NCBI RefSeq assembly: GCF_002078875.1
Contig: NC_034411.1
Coordinates: 53,972,486 to 54,036,485, forward strand
Reading direction: 5' to 3'
Origin: Numida meleagris
Taxonomy: Eukaryota; Chordata; Aves; Galliformes; Numididae
DNA length: 64,000 nucleotides
Positions 1-13,200 of the stretch are shown here, one piece after another; the stretch's first letter is position 1; each line of letters begins with the position of its first letter. The notes beneath the pieces were generated by a model. It searched no databases and was not told where the DNA came from. It saw nothing but the letters and a program-made list of their open reading frames with translations. The translations under genes were made by a program, and so were the position numbers.

Positions 1-3000
1 AGTTACATGAAGAAGAAAGAAAGAAATGAAGAAGACGAAAGAAATTCTTCTTTGGCAGAAAGAAAAAGAAATAGAGAAAGAAAAGGGAAAATTCTCCTCA
101 CCCGCCAACTGGGAGGAAAAAAGAGGGAGTCTCAAGGAGGTGTCCTCCCTGGGGTGTCCCCTCAGTGCAGCAGGCACCCCACAGCGTAACACACATCTTG
201 TCTGAGGGATGTCTGGATGTTTGGAGGAAAATAAATACAAGTTAGAAATAATTGGACTGTGAGCGTGCTGAAATCCACTGTTCAGGGTGGATAGCCTTCT
301 ATCCAATTGGATGGCTAGCCTTCTATCCAATTGGATGGCTTTTGAGTTGTATGGTGGTGAAGGCTTGGGTCCAGGATGATGTGGAAACTAGATTCTACCT
401 GGGGCAGCGGTGTGCTCAGTCAGCTGCTTAGGCAGGTGTGTAACACCTGCTGCAAAATGGAGATCTCAATCTGTGTCCAGGTCTGAATTTCTCAAGGTGT
501 TGGAGTGCTATGGCAAGAGGAACCAGGCATCTGCCGGGAGGGTGATTGGGCCTGTACAGGTGAGCACTTATGATGGGTCTGTAGGGGCACAACCAGACCT
601 GACTGGTTAGAGGCATTTGTGTGTTGTTGTTACCACTCAGTTTTTCTTTTTTTTTGCTTCATTTGACTCCAAATGTTACTTTTCACCACACATAGGATCC
701 TCCTTTAAAGGGATGCTTGCTCATCCAGCACAGCTTGTTAATGAGGGCTCATACTCGAGCATTGGATGTGAGACAAATGACACAATTTGGCACTCAGTGT
801 ACCCCATCATCTTCTTTCTCTGTTTTACTTTGGCGGTCACTGCCCTGTAGTCTACAAGCATAGCAGGGAGGGAGGGTAAGGAGGTGTTTACCAGAGACCC
901 ACACTTGATGCTGGTTGTCCTTCTTGTCCTACTCTCGGCACAGCTCTGCCTAAAACATCCTGTGGCAGGCTGTTATGCTGCATTTCCTTTCCATTGCTCT
1001 CACTGCTTTGGTTCCCTTGAAATGCTAAAGGAGATTTGATTGGAAGTTTGCAAGAAAAGAACATATTAGCAAACTAGATTTTAACTTTCACTTTTTTCTC
1101 CTTTTCTCCATGGTTGGCTTTGCAAATGAATTATCTTTACTCTCCTGGGTTTGGGGCTGGTCACAAGAGCTCGCATTTGAGATCTTCAATTATTTAGCAT
1201 CCTTTTAAAAGGGAAGGTATTGTGTGCGAGGGAGATGTAAGATCTGCTCTGATGAGTGCTCCTGTAGTTATGACTTTGAAAGAACATTTTTATCAGGGCA
1301 CACAAACTTCCTCCTTGCTTTTATGTGCAATCATTGCATTTCGACCTAGGAACAGATTCCCATGTTTTCTCAGGAGAAGATGAACTGCTTTTGCAGGTAA
1401 GGGTTTCCAGCCAACAAAGAGCCTCATCACCCTCCTCTCCTTACACAAGTTAATGCAATGCACTTACAAAACCATTTTTCTACTTTCTCATTGTGTTTGA
1501 CATTCTTATTTCCCAGGCTCGAAGGTTTGTCTGTTTCTGACGTCCTGGGCATACTTACGGGGACAGATTTAAATACAGCATCTTACTCAGTTTTGTTTTG
1601 GTCTGTTGGTCTCCTTGTAGTCTCTGCCACAAAGGAGACTCTGATATGAAGTACAGAAAAAAAAAAAAAGGCCAGAAATGTAATGTAACAGCCAAAAATG
1701 TAGTAAATAATTGGGAAATGCCACCTTGAATAAGTATTCTAAACTATTTTAATTTTTAGTCATTTTATTTGACTGTGGTGGGAGATGAGGATGGTGAGAA
1801 ATCTCATTAGGGGTTGATGCTAACGGGAGCAAAGAAAGAGCTTCAGCATGTTTCCTTAGAGATGGCGACCCACAGGTATTGTCTCTACTTCAGTGGTGCA
1901 GATCTCCCAGTTTCAAAACAACTCCTATTAAAACCAAATCATTATCTATTTTTGCTGATGAACATGTTTGGTGAAAATTCCTATGGGAATGTCTCACCAC
2001 CAGTTAATTAACTGTACCAACAGCAGTCTGTTGAACTTTGCCTACAAAGCAGTGCATTCAGTGACCACTGCCTTTCTTCCACCTTGCGCAGGAGTCTGGT
2101 GCATGAGTTCAGTGACTCCACTGAAGGAGAGAGAAGACTTGAGATTTAATTAATTGGCTTTCAAAAAAAATGTATATATTCATATTACATATATTTGGTG
2201 ACAGCTGTTTTCTTTGGCAAGACAACAAATGGGGGAAGTACGAGTGTCTTATCTATGCAACTACAAAGAAACTTCATAGCTTGTACCATGTGTGGACCTC
2301 TTCCTCTCCCACCCAGTGGCAGCAGAAGCCAGGCTGATCCGACCCCACTCTGAGAGGACAGATAGGACCTTATATATGTCAAGAGTTAAGGAAATTCCGG
2401 AATAGTATTTTTTGTATGTACCCAGTTGCTGTTTTACATTAAAGAATATTGTTTAGGAGGAAAAGAAAATCTGTTTAATGGCATCTATGTGAGATGTAGA
2501 GCAGCAGAATGTAGTTTCCTGGAATGGAATTAGATCAGACTGTTGGGGTTTAACACTCTTGTTCTGCCAGAAATGCTGTAAGATTATTAAAGCATCACGG
2601 CTTCATTTAGTTGCTTTGTAATCTGCTCTAATTCATTTCTTTTAACCTTCCTGCTGATGAGGCTGTTGTGTAACAGACATTGAAGGCCAGAGCTTGTGTT
2701 GCTTCAGCGCTTAAGTCACTGCTGGGAGTACTATTATGATGGGGACAGTCAAAAGAAATATCTGTTCAGAAGGACAGAGGTGAGATGTTTGAATGAGGAG
2801 AGATGCTCCTTACTGGCTTTAACGTAGTTAGCAGCATGGAGTAACAACAGGAACCTGGCCATGCAGGTTCAAGCTCTGGTTCCACAAGACCGTGACTGGA
2901 GACGGCAGTAAGCCTCAGTGGGACAGCTGGCAGCAGAATTTTCACTCTCAAGACTCAATGGAATGACCCAGGTGCACAGCAGTGTACCCTGAATGTTACG

Positions 3001-4009
3001 TGGACTACTGTCTTGTCACTGAAACGCTCCTGCTTCCAGGGAGCACCATAACCCTTCTCCTTTAGAGTCCTGGTTGACTATTTCTTTCTCCGTATCCACG
3101 TTTTGTTTGCATTTGAAAGTCTGCATGGTGGTCGGGCAGGAAGTGCTTTCATGTAATGGTTCCATTAAACGAAAGGTTTTTGAACAGCAGGAGAAATTAC
3201 TGATCCTAACTGGATCAAAATGAGGGATTTGGGTGGCAGAGGGTGCCCTAGCGTAGCCTTGACAAGGAGGGAAGCATTGTGTTGTTCTTGCTGTTGGTAT
3301 GCCCTTCTAGAATGGGAATGCTTTCTGAGCGCCAGCTATGCTCTGTGGCTGGGGAGTCTCTGGCTTGCAAACTCATCACCGTTTGGCTGAGAACTGGTGC
3401 TCCAAGGATCTCTGTTTGTCCCTAGTGGTATCTGCAGCAGCTCTGATACTGGGAGCACGGAAGAGAGGCACTGTCTGGACTTCAGTGGCAGTGAAATTGT
3501 GTATGTCAGTGTGTAAGCGGAACATTAGAGTTCAGCCCCAAAGGTTCCCTTTCAGGACATCTATATGATTGAAAGTAGGTGTCCTTGCTGCTACAGTGCT
3601 GCTCTTTTTTTTTTCCCCAAAAATGCCATCTCCCATGGAATCAAAGCCAGAAGTATTTTTGCTAGTTATTAATTAACAAGGGGAGAAATCACTTGTTCTG
3701 TGAAATTCTGCAGGTTCTGTGTGAACCTTTAGACATCTCAGTAGCTTAATCCACTCCCTGTCTTTCCCAGCCCAGACTCTGGTGTGGAGTGGTGCAGGGT
3801 TTGTTTGTTACAGTGTTTAGATCTCAGCTCTCCTTGAAAAATAAAAACCAAAATCAGTTCCAAGTGGCTGAACTCCCCAGGCCACCTGTGAAAGCTGCAG
3901 TCCTGCAGCATTTCAGCCCTTTTCAGTTCTGCTATGCTTTGCTTGATCACAATCTGCAAAATAACTACCTTCAGACAAAACAAACACAAGATTATTTTGC
4001 ATTTGCATC
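1..4009. other. Intergenic DNA downstream of ARFGEF3
   Basis: No exon, RNA gene or intact mobile element is visible. The first ~110 bases are a purine-rich GAA/AAG tract. A perfect 24-bp tandem duplication lies at 292-339. The short reading frames here have no recognisable protein and no splice pattern. In mammals HEBP2 follows ARFGEF3, but I see none of its exons. Confidence 0.6.
292..339. repeat. Perfect 24-bp tandem duplication
   Basis: Two identical head-to-tail copies (292-315 and 316-339) of a unit beginning TAGCCTTCTATCC and containing the palindrome CCAATTGG. Two copies only; probably a slippage or small tandem duplication. Confidence 0.85.
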
Positions 4010-4015
4010 TTTATT
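4010..4015 (-). terminator. Distal poly(A) signal candidate
   Basis: AATAAA on the minus strand. About 18-35 nt beyond it comes a GT/T-rich run (CTTGTGTTTGTTTTGTCTG on the minus strand, near 3974-3992), which resembles a downstream cleavage element. This makes it the best candidate for the end of the long ARFGEF3 transcript. Confidence 0.5.
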
Positions 4016-7000
4016 CTACAACACAAGCAACATAAATAGTTTATAACTTTTTTTTGTTTTAAAATATTTCCATTTCAGAATTCAGTCTGAACAAAATATA
4101 CACAAAATACAATTTGCAAGCCAGCTTACAGTGACTTCCTGACCAATGGACACTGAAGAACCAAACAAAGCAGCACAACGGAACGCAGCAGATAATAAGA
4201 GGGTGTTTTTCTAAAGAATAGGAGAAAGGTAGAGGGAGGAAACATGAATGAAACTGGGGAACTGCAGCTAGGTATGAGCTCCGTAGAAGGTAAATCCAGT
4301 GTAAGAACTCTAGACATTTACAGTCTCTCTTAAAAACAGTAGTGGCTCCTCCTGAATATACAGCTATAGAGATGAAATCCTGGGAATAATGCTTTGTAGT
4401 AAAATGCTTTCTATGGTAGCCATCATCATGGAAATAGAATTTGCTTTTTATTTTGGAATAGGAAGAATCAGATCTTTGGCAAAATGGAGTGTATACTCCC
4501 TTTGGCTTTCTATCAGTTTTCAGCTCTGGTCAAAGGGCCCATGGAAGTAAGTTTGCGGTATCGTAAATAATGACAAAAATGGAGGTGAGGGGAACTGAAA
4601 AGAAGGTGCTCCCTGCTGTCACTTCATACTTTCAAACCTCTTACTCCCATCTGCTCCAGGAAATGGTGTGCAGTGCAGGGCTTTGCTACGACACGGCTTG
4701 GCCCTTCCTGGCAGCACTTCCTTTGGTATCAAGTCGTGCTTTCTTCCAGAGCTGGGGGCTCAGGAGCCACGGCCTGACTGTGGAGGCGGTATTTATCCCT
4801 TGCTGAACCGCTAGCTCAGCTCTCCTGCTTGAGTTTGCTTCCTGAGGAAGCATGGCATTTCGCCACAGACTACACTAAGCAAAGGTGTGAAAAGGAAATA
4901 GGGTCTTAATGCTCCATGGATGGAAATACCTAACTACCTTTTGATAAGTGAGATGTTGAGTTGCAAGAATTGAAACAGATCCTCCTTCCACTTTTTTCTT
5001 AACAAAAAATGCCTTCCATAAACCCAGTCCCCTGAAATGATGTGGCAGGGGAGAGTAAGCAAACCTTTGCTTGTGAATTTGCCAAAAATAAAGAGGATTT
5101 GAGGGATCTGGTCCCACAGGCAAGCTCATTATTGCATTAATCCAGGATCATGCAGCGTAGCTCCACTGATATCCAAAGTCAGAATTAGGGCATTTCCTCT
5201 TCCCTCTGCTTCTAGCTCTCAACTTGGACCTCTCAGCATTAAGTGAAAAGAATGATGCACACTTACTCTAGATGCTTTGTTATTTTCTTTTTAAATAGCC
5301 AGCCTGTCGTGTTTGTCCAAAGCTGTTTAGTATGAAATGAAACCATAGTTAGTATCGCATATAAGGTGTATGTTGAGGGGCAATAGTGGAAACAACACAA
5401 AGAGGAGGTGAGATTTCTTCCATGCAACTGTACAACTTCCTGGAGACCCAGGTGTGTTGCTGGTGAGGGCTGCTAATAGACCCTTATGTTGTATCCCTAC
5501 AGAAGCTCAGCTCAAAATGGGGAGGCTCAGAGAAGAGGGGTCAATAGCTGCCAGATGTTATCTACATTGCATAAAACCCAACACTTGTGCTTCTGTGCTA
5601 TGGTAAGTTGGTCCTTTTATACTGAAGGAGAAGGTATACGTATTTTTAAATTGATGGTATTGCATCAATTTCTTCAAAGAATTGTGGAATGATCAGAAAT
5701 TGAGGAAAAAGAGATCAACTATCTATCTAATTTCGTATGCCATGCTTACCGCTATAAACAGATCTTCCCAGAAGTGATTATAACCAGAATGATTAAATTG
5801 CTTGCTTAAGCATATTCTTATCATACCTCCACAAAAATAAGACATGGGAAAGGAGGAGTTGGTTTTGTTTTGTTGAATTAAAAACAGTTTATCACTCAGT
5901 AATAGCATTTCTCGAATGAATTGCTAAAAGTGAAAACAGCTACATTCCGCATGCTCAGTTTCCAACTAAGCTTGTAAACAGGAGCTGGTTAGAAATGAAG
6001 GCTTGCTATGGTTGGCTTCTTGCACATTAAAATTGGATCTGTGCAACAGTAAAGGTTCTAGTCTGGGGGCAGTGTGATGCACGAGAATTGTGCTGGCTCT
6101 TGTGGATTTTCAGGAGTGAGGTGTATAAAGGACCACAACAGAGAAAGTGATAGCAGAAACTATATAGGACTTTCCCCTTCCTGAGAACTTGTATGCAGGA
6201 GCTGAAGGATTCAAGGACTGAGTTCAGAGTATAAATATTTCCACTACTAACAACAGCTTGGGCATTCTGAGAGTGGGCCTGAGCCGAAGCAGAAGATGGC
6301 AAGTGCAGGCAACACACACAGCTGGACCTCTCTACTTGTTAGCCTGTTCGACACTCAAGTTTCATACCGGTCCTGCACTGAGCTCTGAAGTGGAGATACC
6401 ACCACTGAGATACTACTATATCCAGAGCAAATGGAGATTACATATGGCAACACAGGGTATTTAGAGGTGGGAATTACCTCTTGGGCAGATGAGGACTCAT
6501 CAGTGAATTTTACAGTAAAATTAAACAGAACCTGAAGCTCAAATTAAAGGCAAAGTACCTTACCAGATCAAGCCACAGGTGAAAACTATGCTTGGTCTTG
6601 ACAGGATCCAGCTGAACTCCAGAGGAAGTGTACTGTTTTATCTGTGATGAGACAAAAGCTGTGTTCCTGCGTTTAGTGTTTTACAAGAGGAGTTCTTCCC
6701 AGGTCTATGTAATCCTTTCTCTAATAATTTTTACTGGATGCTGAGTGAAGTCAATTATTCTAAAGTAAGCCTCTCTTCTAGGAGAGCATTAAATATTAAC
6801 ATCCTGATGAAAGCAGGTTAACCAGGAGATAAATGTTCTGATTCAACAGCAGTAGGTTCTATGCTGTTGTTACCTTGCACAGTGGGTTACAGGGCTACTA
6901 GTAAGAGTCTGAATGCGTTAAATGAGAAAGATGTGTGGAGGGCTGCTTTGTGCTGCTGGATGTGCTTGGGGTGGTCAGAGCAGGGAGCTAGTGCCCATAC

Positions 7001-7131
7001 CCTTCCCTGGGACCATTCTGTGCAAGTTCCTTCTCTGGGCTAGCAGCTTTAGGCCAAGTGGCTGAAAGTATGAATGAAACAGAGCACACGGGCCTATGAA
7101 ATGGTGACTTCGCACTCAGCATTTTACTTCT

Positions 7132-7355
7132 TCTGGACATTAGGAAATACTACTTTTCTGAAAGAGTGGTCAGGCGCTGGAACGGGCTGCCCAGGGAGGT
7201 GGTTGAGTCACCGTCCCTGGAGGTGTTCAAGAAACGTTTAGATATAGCACTGGGAGACATGGTTTAGTGGTGTTGTTGCTGGTAGGTGGATGGTTGGACT
7301 AGGTGATCTTGTAGGTCTTTTCCAACCTAGCTAATTCTATGATTCTATGATTCTT
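7132..7355 (+). mobile_element. CR1 LINE 3' end, 5'-truncated
   Basis: Shows the typical avian CR1 3' region: GGTCAGGCGCTGGAACGGGC, CCCTGGAGGTGTTCAAG, TTGGACTAGGTGATCTTGTA, and the terminal direct repeats ATTCTATG ATTCTATG ATTCT. About 220 bp, so severely 5'-truncated. It lies on the plus strand within the probable ARFGEF3 3' UTR, antisense to that gene. Confidence 0.93.
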
Positions 7356-9581
7356 TGGGGCTCGCTCACGTCTATGGCTAAACTAGCAGAAAAGAACCCG
7401 ATGAACCGACTCCGCATGTTGCTCTCAGATTAACAGTTCCTCAAGTGGTGGTAAGCTGTTCTCACCTGCTTACCATTTCACACAGAAGGAAAAGGAAGAG
7501 CAGCATCTGCTAAACGTTGCTCATCTAAAGCCTGCTGCTACAAAGATTCCTTTGTACTCATCCCATCCTTTTACATGATATTTCTGGAAAGATGCAGTTA
7601 CTTGTGTCCTCATACGGTTTCCTAAGGGAGGGGTATGGGAGAACAGAGGCACAGAGGGTGACAATGGGCACTTAGTGCATAATTTGGAAGGAGAAGTTTA
7701 AAATGCATTGCAGTACAGCAGTGTTTTGGTCAAGCAGCTAGCTAAGCAGGTAACACTGGGCTATCCACTGTTCAGGTGCCTGACTGGGGGCAGGCATTTC
7801 ATTCCTAGAGCTTCTCTTTGTGATTTACAGGTAACATGTAACCACTGTGTTTCCTAGATAACAGGCCCCTTTCTGGAATCCTCAGTGACTCCCTTGGTAC
7901 TGCTATCAGCTTTACTTCTCCAACAGAAATCAAGGATTTGCTTCAGTTTTAGGTAAGCACAGTGAAGACCTCAATCCCCAAAATGAGCATATAATGAAAA
8001 ATAGCACATTTGAGTGTCCTCGCATACAGGTGTGTATTCTGATTCTGGTTGTTGCCTAATTAATGTCCTACTTTAAAAGCAGTTCTGTATAGATGCCAAA
8101 TAAAAAGATTAACAAAACATAACCACCCTCCTACTCAACCTGAAGGTGTGTAAGAAAGACACGGCAACAGAAACCTAGCAATATGCTAAGGGCTTGGTAT
8201 ACAATCTCACCTGTCCCCGGGGAAATATTCCATCTGTTGGGAAAACTGACAATTGATAGTATTATTAAATTACTTATTTATAGTCAGTGCATGTAGTAAG
8301 AATGAGTTGTTTTTAAGGAATTTTTGATGTTCCTGAAACAGTTCTGCAAGTGACGTTCTGAAAGAAAGGGAAACAGTGTGACTGACACCGCAGAGTAATA
8401 TAGGACAAAGTGTTCCCCACACAAAAGTGTAGCAGTTGGCAAATGGGGAGTGAGTGAGGGAGGGCAAAGGCAGGACGACAGTGGCAGACTCTTAGTAAAT
8501 GCATCGGCTTGGGTGATGGCTATTCAGTAGGTTTTTTTTGGCTGACCTTCCATTTTTTCAGGTTCAAGATGCTAAAAATAGTTAGTTGTGCAAAGTCAAG
8601 GACTGACGTAAAAAGATGACATTTTAGAGGATGCAGGGACCGAAGCTGTATATTTAGTTGGTATGCACATTTTAAAAGCCTTGGGAGAACATCGTTAAGA
8701 GATCACCTAAGGTTTAATTAGTTCTGATAAATTATTTAAACATCTAATCAACAAATGATGTAGTATAGGAATACAAGTCCCAGGGGCTGTGACATAATTT
8801 GTGAAGCAAAGTAACCCTTCACTTGTCCAGTGTGAACAGCATCACATATGTATTTGACAATACAGTAGTCAATCCTTCCACTTCTCCCCCTGTTAATAAT
8901 AGTGGCAGACTGTAGTAGTCCTTACAGAAGCACTGCACAGAGGGGGAATGTACCTATATGAGACTCTGTTCCCTCCCTGTTTACTGCAGCAGATAAGAAA
9001 GGGGAGAGAAACAGAAAAGTTAGTTACCTTCTTTTCAGACTTTTCCATCTTGATTAACCTCAGTGTAGAGCAATAGGCTAAGTTTAATGTAAGGTGTAAG
9101 GGTCCTGGCTACAGTAGTTCTAGTAGATGCTTAAGTCAGCTTAGCTGCAGTGTTGCTTTAGCTGGAGGAACACTTCACTCTGTTGTGAGTGCTGGATACT
9201 GGCATGTAGGCTGGCAGTAGCTTTGCTCTGTGGTGTGTCTTCCCCTCTAGCTTCAGAGGAAATAGCAAAACAAACTTCCCTGCAGCCTTTCAGAGAAATT
9301 ATACACGTGGAAAAATGGTCACCTGTGGTCATAGCTGAAGTAACCAAGGTGGTGCTGTAGAGAAGGCAGCTTGACAGTGCCTTTTTTTTCTCCCAAGCAT
9401 TATTCCACAAGGGTAATGAAAGGATGAATAGCCTGTGCTTGGTTCACCCATTTAAGACCAGAGATACTTTAATAATCACTCACTAGCTACCTGGAATGTG
9501 ACCAGATTTCAAAGGCTCTTCTCGGAGCAAAACAAACTTCAACCTTCTTCAGTGAGCAAGGCATACAGTATTGCAATAATC

Positions 9582-9587
9582 TTTATT
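9582..9587 (-). terminator. Proximal poly(A) signal candidate
   Basis: AATAAA on the minus strand, about 470 nt after the ARFGEF3 stop. The downstream GT-rich element is weak, so use is uncertain; it could give a short 3' UTR isoform. Confidence 0.35.
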
Positions 9588-10058
9588 TGGCTTTCCTCTC
9601 TCATGCTAATTTCAGAATGGAAAAAGTTATTCTGAACAACTGCCACCTTTTTGATTATTTTTAGTTATACAGGGCTTGCTTGCCTGGTTTGACATCCATA
9701 TGACAGTTCCATTCATAGCTAATTACAAGTGTGCAAGTTTACCTAGAGTTTGATGTGGCTCCTACTGTTGTAAATTTTAATTTAAGTGAAGGTTACTGAA
9801 ATGTATTTTGCCTTTAGGTACCAGCCTGATTTACTGGCAGACTCTGGGGTCGTTCCAGACCTCCTGGACACATTCATGCTTCGCCTCCTCTGCTAGTATG
9901 AGTGAAGGACACACAGTCTCAAGCAGATAGGGGATATACATTGACAAGCTCATTGTTTCTTAATTTCTCACCAACAAATAGGCAGTTAATGAACCCCAAA
10001 TACCTCTTTGCTATATATCTTGGCTGTCTTCTCCCCTCTGAAACAGAGCACAGCTAGT

Positions 10059-10250
10059 TTAAATGATGATATCGTAGACACGGCCCACTCTTCCCAGCCA
10101 TTCCCGTACTGCCTGACGGACACGGATATCTGTCACGTGGCAAGTCAGCTGGCTGATACATGGGAACACTGCTGGCTGGAGGGCTGTGAAAGTTTGGTCT
10201 GGCAGGGCCTGAATCTGGTTGAGAACTGTCAGCACCATGTTGGTCCATGC
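10059..10250 (-). CDS. ARFGEF3: ARFGEF3 exon w29, C-terminus and stop
   Basis: 192 nt including TAA at 10059-10061; acceptor TTTGTTTGTAG. It encodes [20 protein letters not shown], then [20 protein letters not shown] and [20 protein letters not shown], ending III. This is the conserved last helix pair of the BIG family; human ends IIV. The overlapping opposite-strand reading frame at 10008-10304 is a shadow of this exon. Confidence 0.96.
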   Translation of the reverse strand, partial: AWTNMVLTVLNQIQALPDQTFTALQPAVFPCISQLTCHVTDIRVRQAVREWLGRVGRVYDIII

Positions 10251-13200
10251 CTACAAACAAATTGGATACAAAAAAAAGACTCTTTAGAAGACCTTTCTAT
10301 ATAGAGGAGTCCCTCAGTTGAGGCAGAAAAAAAAAGCTTTCTCATCATTGCAGCTTCATGAAGAGGGCCGAATAATGCCAGCGTATTAATTTAATGTTAA
10401 CTGTGTCTACATAATTCAGTGCTGTATGATGCCATTTGACTTTGTATTTCACATATCATGATCACTCTTCATTACCTATTATCTCCTCCAGTAGCAAACA
10501 AAGACTTCCAAATTTAATGCTTTCACTGATGTGCTTACTCGGACATGCAAATTGCAAGTTCCTATTTAGCAACAGAGCCCAATATTTCTGCTTTGGAATT
10601 AACAAAAAGCTTCTTAGATACAAAAGCGTTGCAACAAGTACCCCCACATTTTCAGAAGCCCTAGGTAGGCTGGAGCCTATAGCAGTAAGCAAAGAGTTCA
10701 CTGTTGGTTGTTTTTAGCAATGTGCAGCTTTGGCCCCAGTCACGGAAGAGCTCTCAGAAGCTGTGCTGGTATATGCCTGATAATACCTCCCCTAAAGATT
10801 GATTTTCTTTTCATGGGACAGAATGAGGTTTTTATCACTGCCAGCTGATGAAATATTCAGTCCTCATCATGATGATTTCTTTAGTTAAGGAAGACATTTT
10901 ATGAAGAGACTATAATTATAGTAATAAAAGCAACAGAAAAATATTTTAGGTATGTTTTAAGTTATTGCCATTATTAGCATTCTGTAAGTGTCCTACCTGT
11001 ATCTGGGCCTCGGCATCCCTAACAGATATATTCAGGGAGCTGACTGTGGATCCTGAGCGTGGTCTCTTCTCTTGTCTCAGGATCTCTGGGCCAGCACTGA
11101 ATGAATGCCTCATTTGACCTTGGTCTATAAGATGTTGTGGCCGCTGGAGTATGGGTGAGTCCTGCCCTCTGGAGCCCAGGAGCTCCCCTTTCTTCTCCAC
11201 TTTGACCTCTTTGGTGAAGGATGTCATGGCCTGCTGCTGCTTTCTTTTCTTGTATTCTGTCATGAACTTAGAGATGGTTTTGTCAGTGGCTATGGTGTAG
11301 ATCTTGTTGCCAGCATTCTCCCACCATTCCTTTTTCCTGTTTTGTTCTTTTTTCTCTGGTTTAGGACTTGAGAGTGGGGGAAGTAGCAGCATTTCTCCAC
11401 TTCGTGGTGTTAGGCTCTCTCCCAGTTGGTCCCTTATTTGACTCCGGTCATCCTCAGATGGAGTGTCCTTCCCAGACTGCCCTCCAGTTGATGGGGTGGA
11501 GGTTTCTGAGTGAAAGGATGGTAAAATGAAGAATGGGTCACCTTTGAACACGGGAGGCTCCTCTACGTTATTCTCCAGGTCTAGGTGCATCTGGATATAG
11601 TTGTTGCACAGTTCCATGCAGAGCTTATGAAGCCGCTTGATCAGCCATCCCCAGTCCGCATTGCTGACAGGCTGTACGCTCAGAGATGGTATTCGAGCCC
11701 TCCACTGTCTCTTCTCTTTTCCCCGGGGGGGACTGACCTGAGCAGTTTCTTCAAAAATGTCTTCGTCTTCTGAAGAGCACTGTTGTGATGAATCAGTGCT
11801 TCTCTCATCGTCTTCAAAGAGGATCTTCTTCACTTGCTCTGCAGTGATGTTCTCCTGGTTTGTCAGGATAGCGCAAATCAAAGCATGGAAGTAAATATTG
11901 AAGCTCATTGCTGACTGGCGATACAAGTTGGCAGCTCCGCTAATGCCAGATACTTTTTTCAGCAAGCACTTCAACCCAGGTCTGGTGTCAAACTCCCTGG
12001 CTGTTCTATAGGAGTCCAGCAGTAAGTCAAAGATGACAGCCAAGTTTTGCATGGAGATGTACCTGAGAAAACCAGCCAGCTTGTTTTCTGGTACTTGTAT
12101 TGTCATTTTCTCCTCCAAGTTAGAAGGGCCTTTGACAAATTCTTCCAGTAGGATGTCATATAAATTCTGGAGCAGAACTTGGTGTGACAGCAAGCTCACT
12201 ACTATTGTCCTGAAAGGAATACTTGGTAAACCAAGCATAGGAAGAAAAAAAAAATATGATTGTATGTTATACTTATGCTAGAAGTACGGGACTACTTCAT
12301 GTTTTAGAATCTAATATGAAGGAAGAATTTGAAAAGCCAAAATTTTAGAGCCTTGTTACAAAGAATTGGACGAAGATGAAGTTGTCTAGTATGGTTTTTC
12401 AGCCTTCCTAGATGGGATAACACCTGCATGTGTTAAGAAAAATAACTGACCACAGAAAGAGCATTAATGGAACTTCGCAGAGACAGTATTAAAAAAAGCT
12501 CTACTATTTATTCATTTATTTATTTTTATTATTATTTATTTAAATACTCTGTATTTTGACTTCATGGTAGCTACAGGTGCTTTTAGTATTTTCAGATTGC
12601 TGTAATTAAAGAATTTGTTAACACACAAATTATGCAGCACTTTTGCCCTTGGCCCCTGAGTACATTTTCTATTTTTGTTGTTGCTGAACTCAAAGCTAAG
12701 AATCATCCTTAAGACTCCTTCACTGGCATTTCAGCAAACCTTTACTTTGCCATGATAAATTGAGGCTTGAGCTGGTTTACCATTTGCTTTCTGTTTCCAA
12801 TAATGCCAGTGGTATATCTCAAAAATAAAACACAAAGAACCAACCAACAAAAAAAAAAATCTTCAAAAACATCAGCAGTGCAATGGAACATGCAAAAAAG
12901 CTTAAATCTTGATGAATATTTGCTCTTAAGACTTCAACTTGGACACTGAGATCCTAGCCCTGTTTCTTACATGTAATACTGGGTGATTCTCTCCTGTTGG
13001 ACATTGTGAGCTGTTCTAGATCTCACTGATTTTCTTATTTGCACAGGGAACATGTGAACAGCAAACTCCCCCAGACAAAGTTTTCAGGTAATTTACTAAT
13101 AAGTAATATTGGCAGGCTTACAGTCAGGGGAGGTTAAGAAGAAGGGGTGGATTAGATTATAGTTAAAACAAGACATTGGCATCTTGCAGATTAAAAATTA

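Larger units (their letters stand above)
4010..10058 (-). other. ARFGEF3: Probable long 3' UTR of ARFGEF3
   Basis: From the stop codon to the strongest distal polyadenylation signal. No coding exon or splice pattern is visible on either strand. Mammalian ARFGEF3 mRNA is recalled as very long with several kb of 3' UTR, which fits, but nothing in the sequence proves transcription through this region. A 5'-truncated CR1 (about 7132-7355) sits inside in antisense orientation relative to the gene. A shorter form could end at 9582. Confidence 0.45.

Noticed and set aside
1..4009. HEBP2 exons expected downstream by mammalian synteny.
   Set aside because: No reading frame here matches HEBP2; the gene is probably beyond the left edge.
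10008..10304. 98-codon plus-strand reading frame.
   Set aside because: Shadow of the last ARFGEF3 exon, which reads perfectly on the minus strand.
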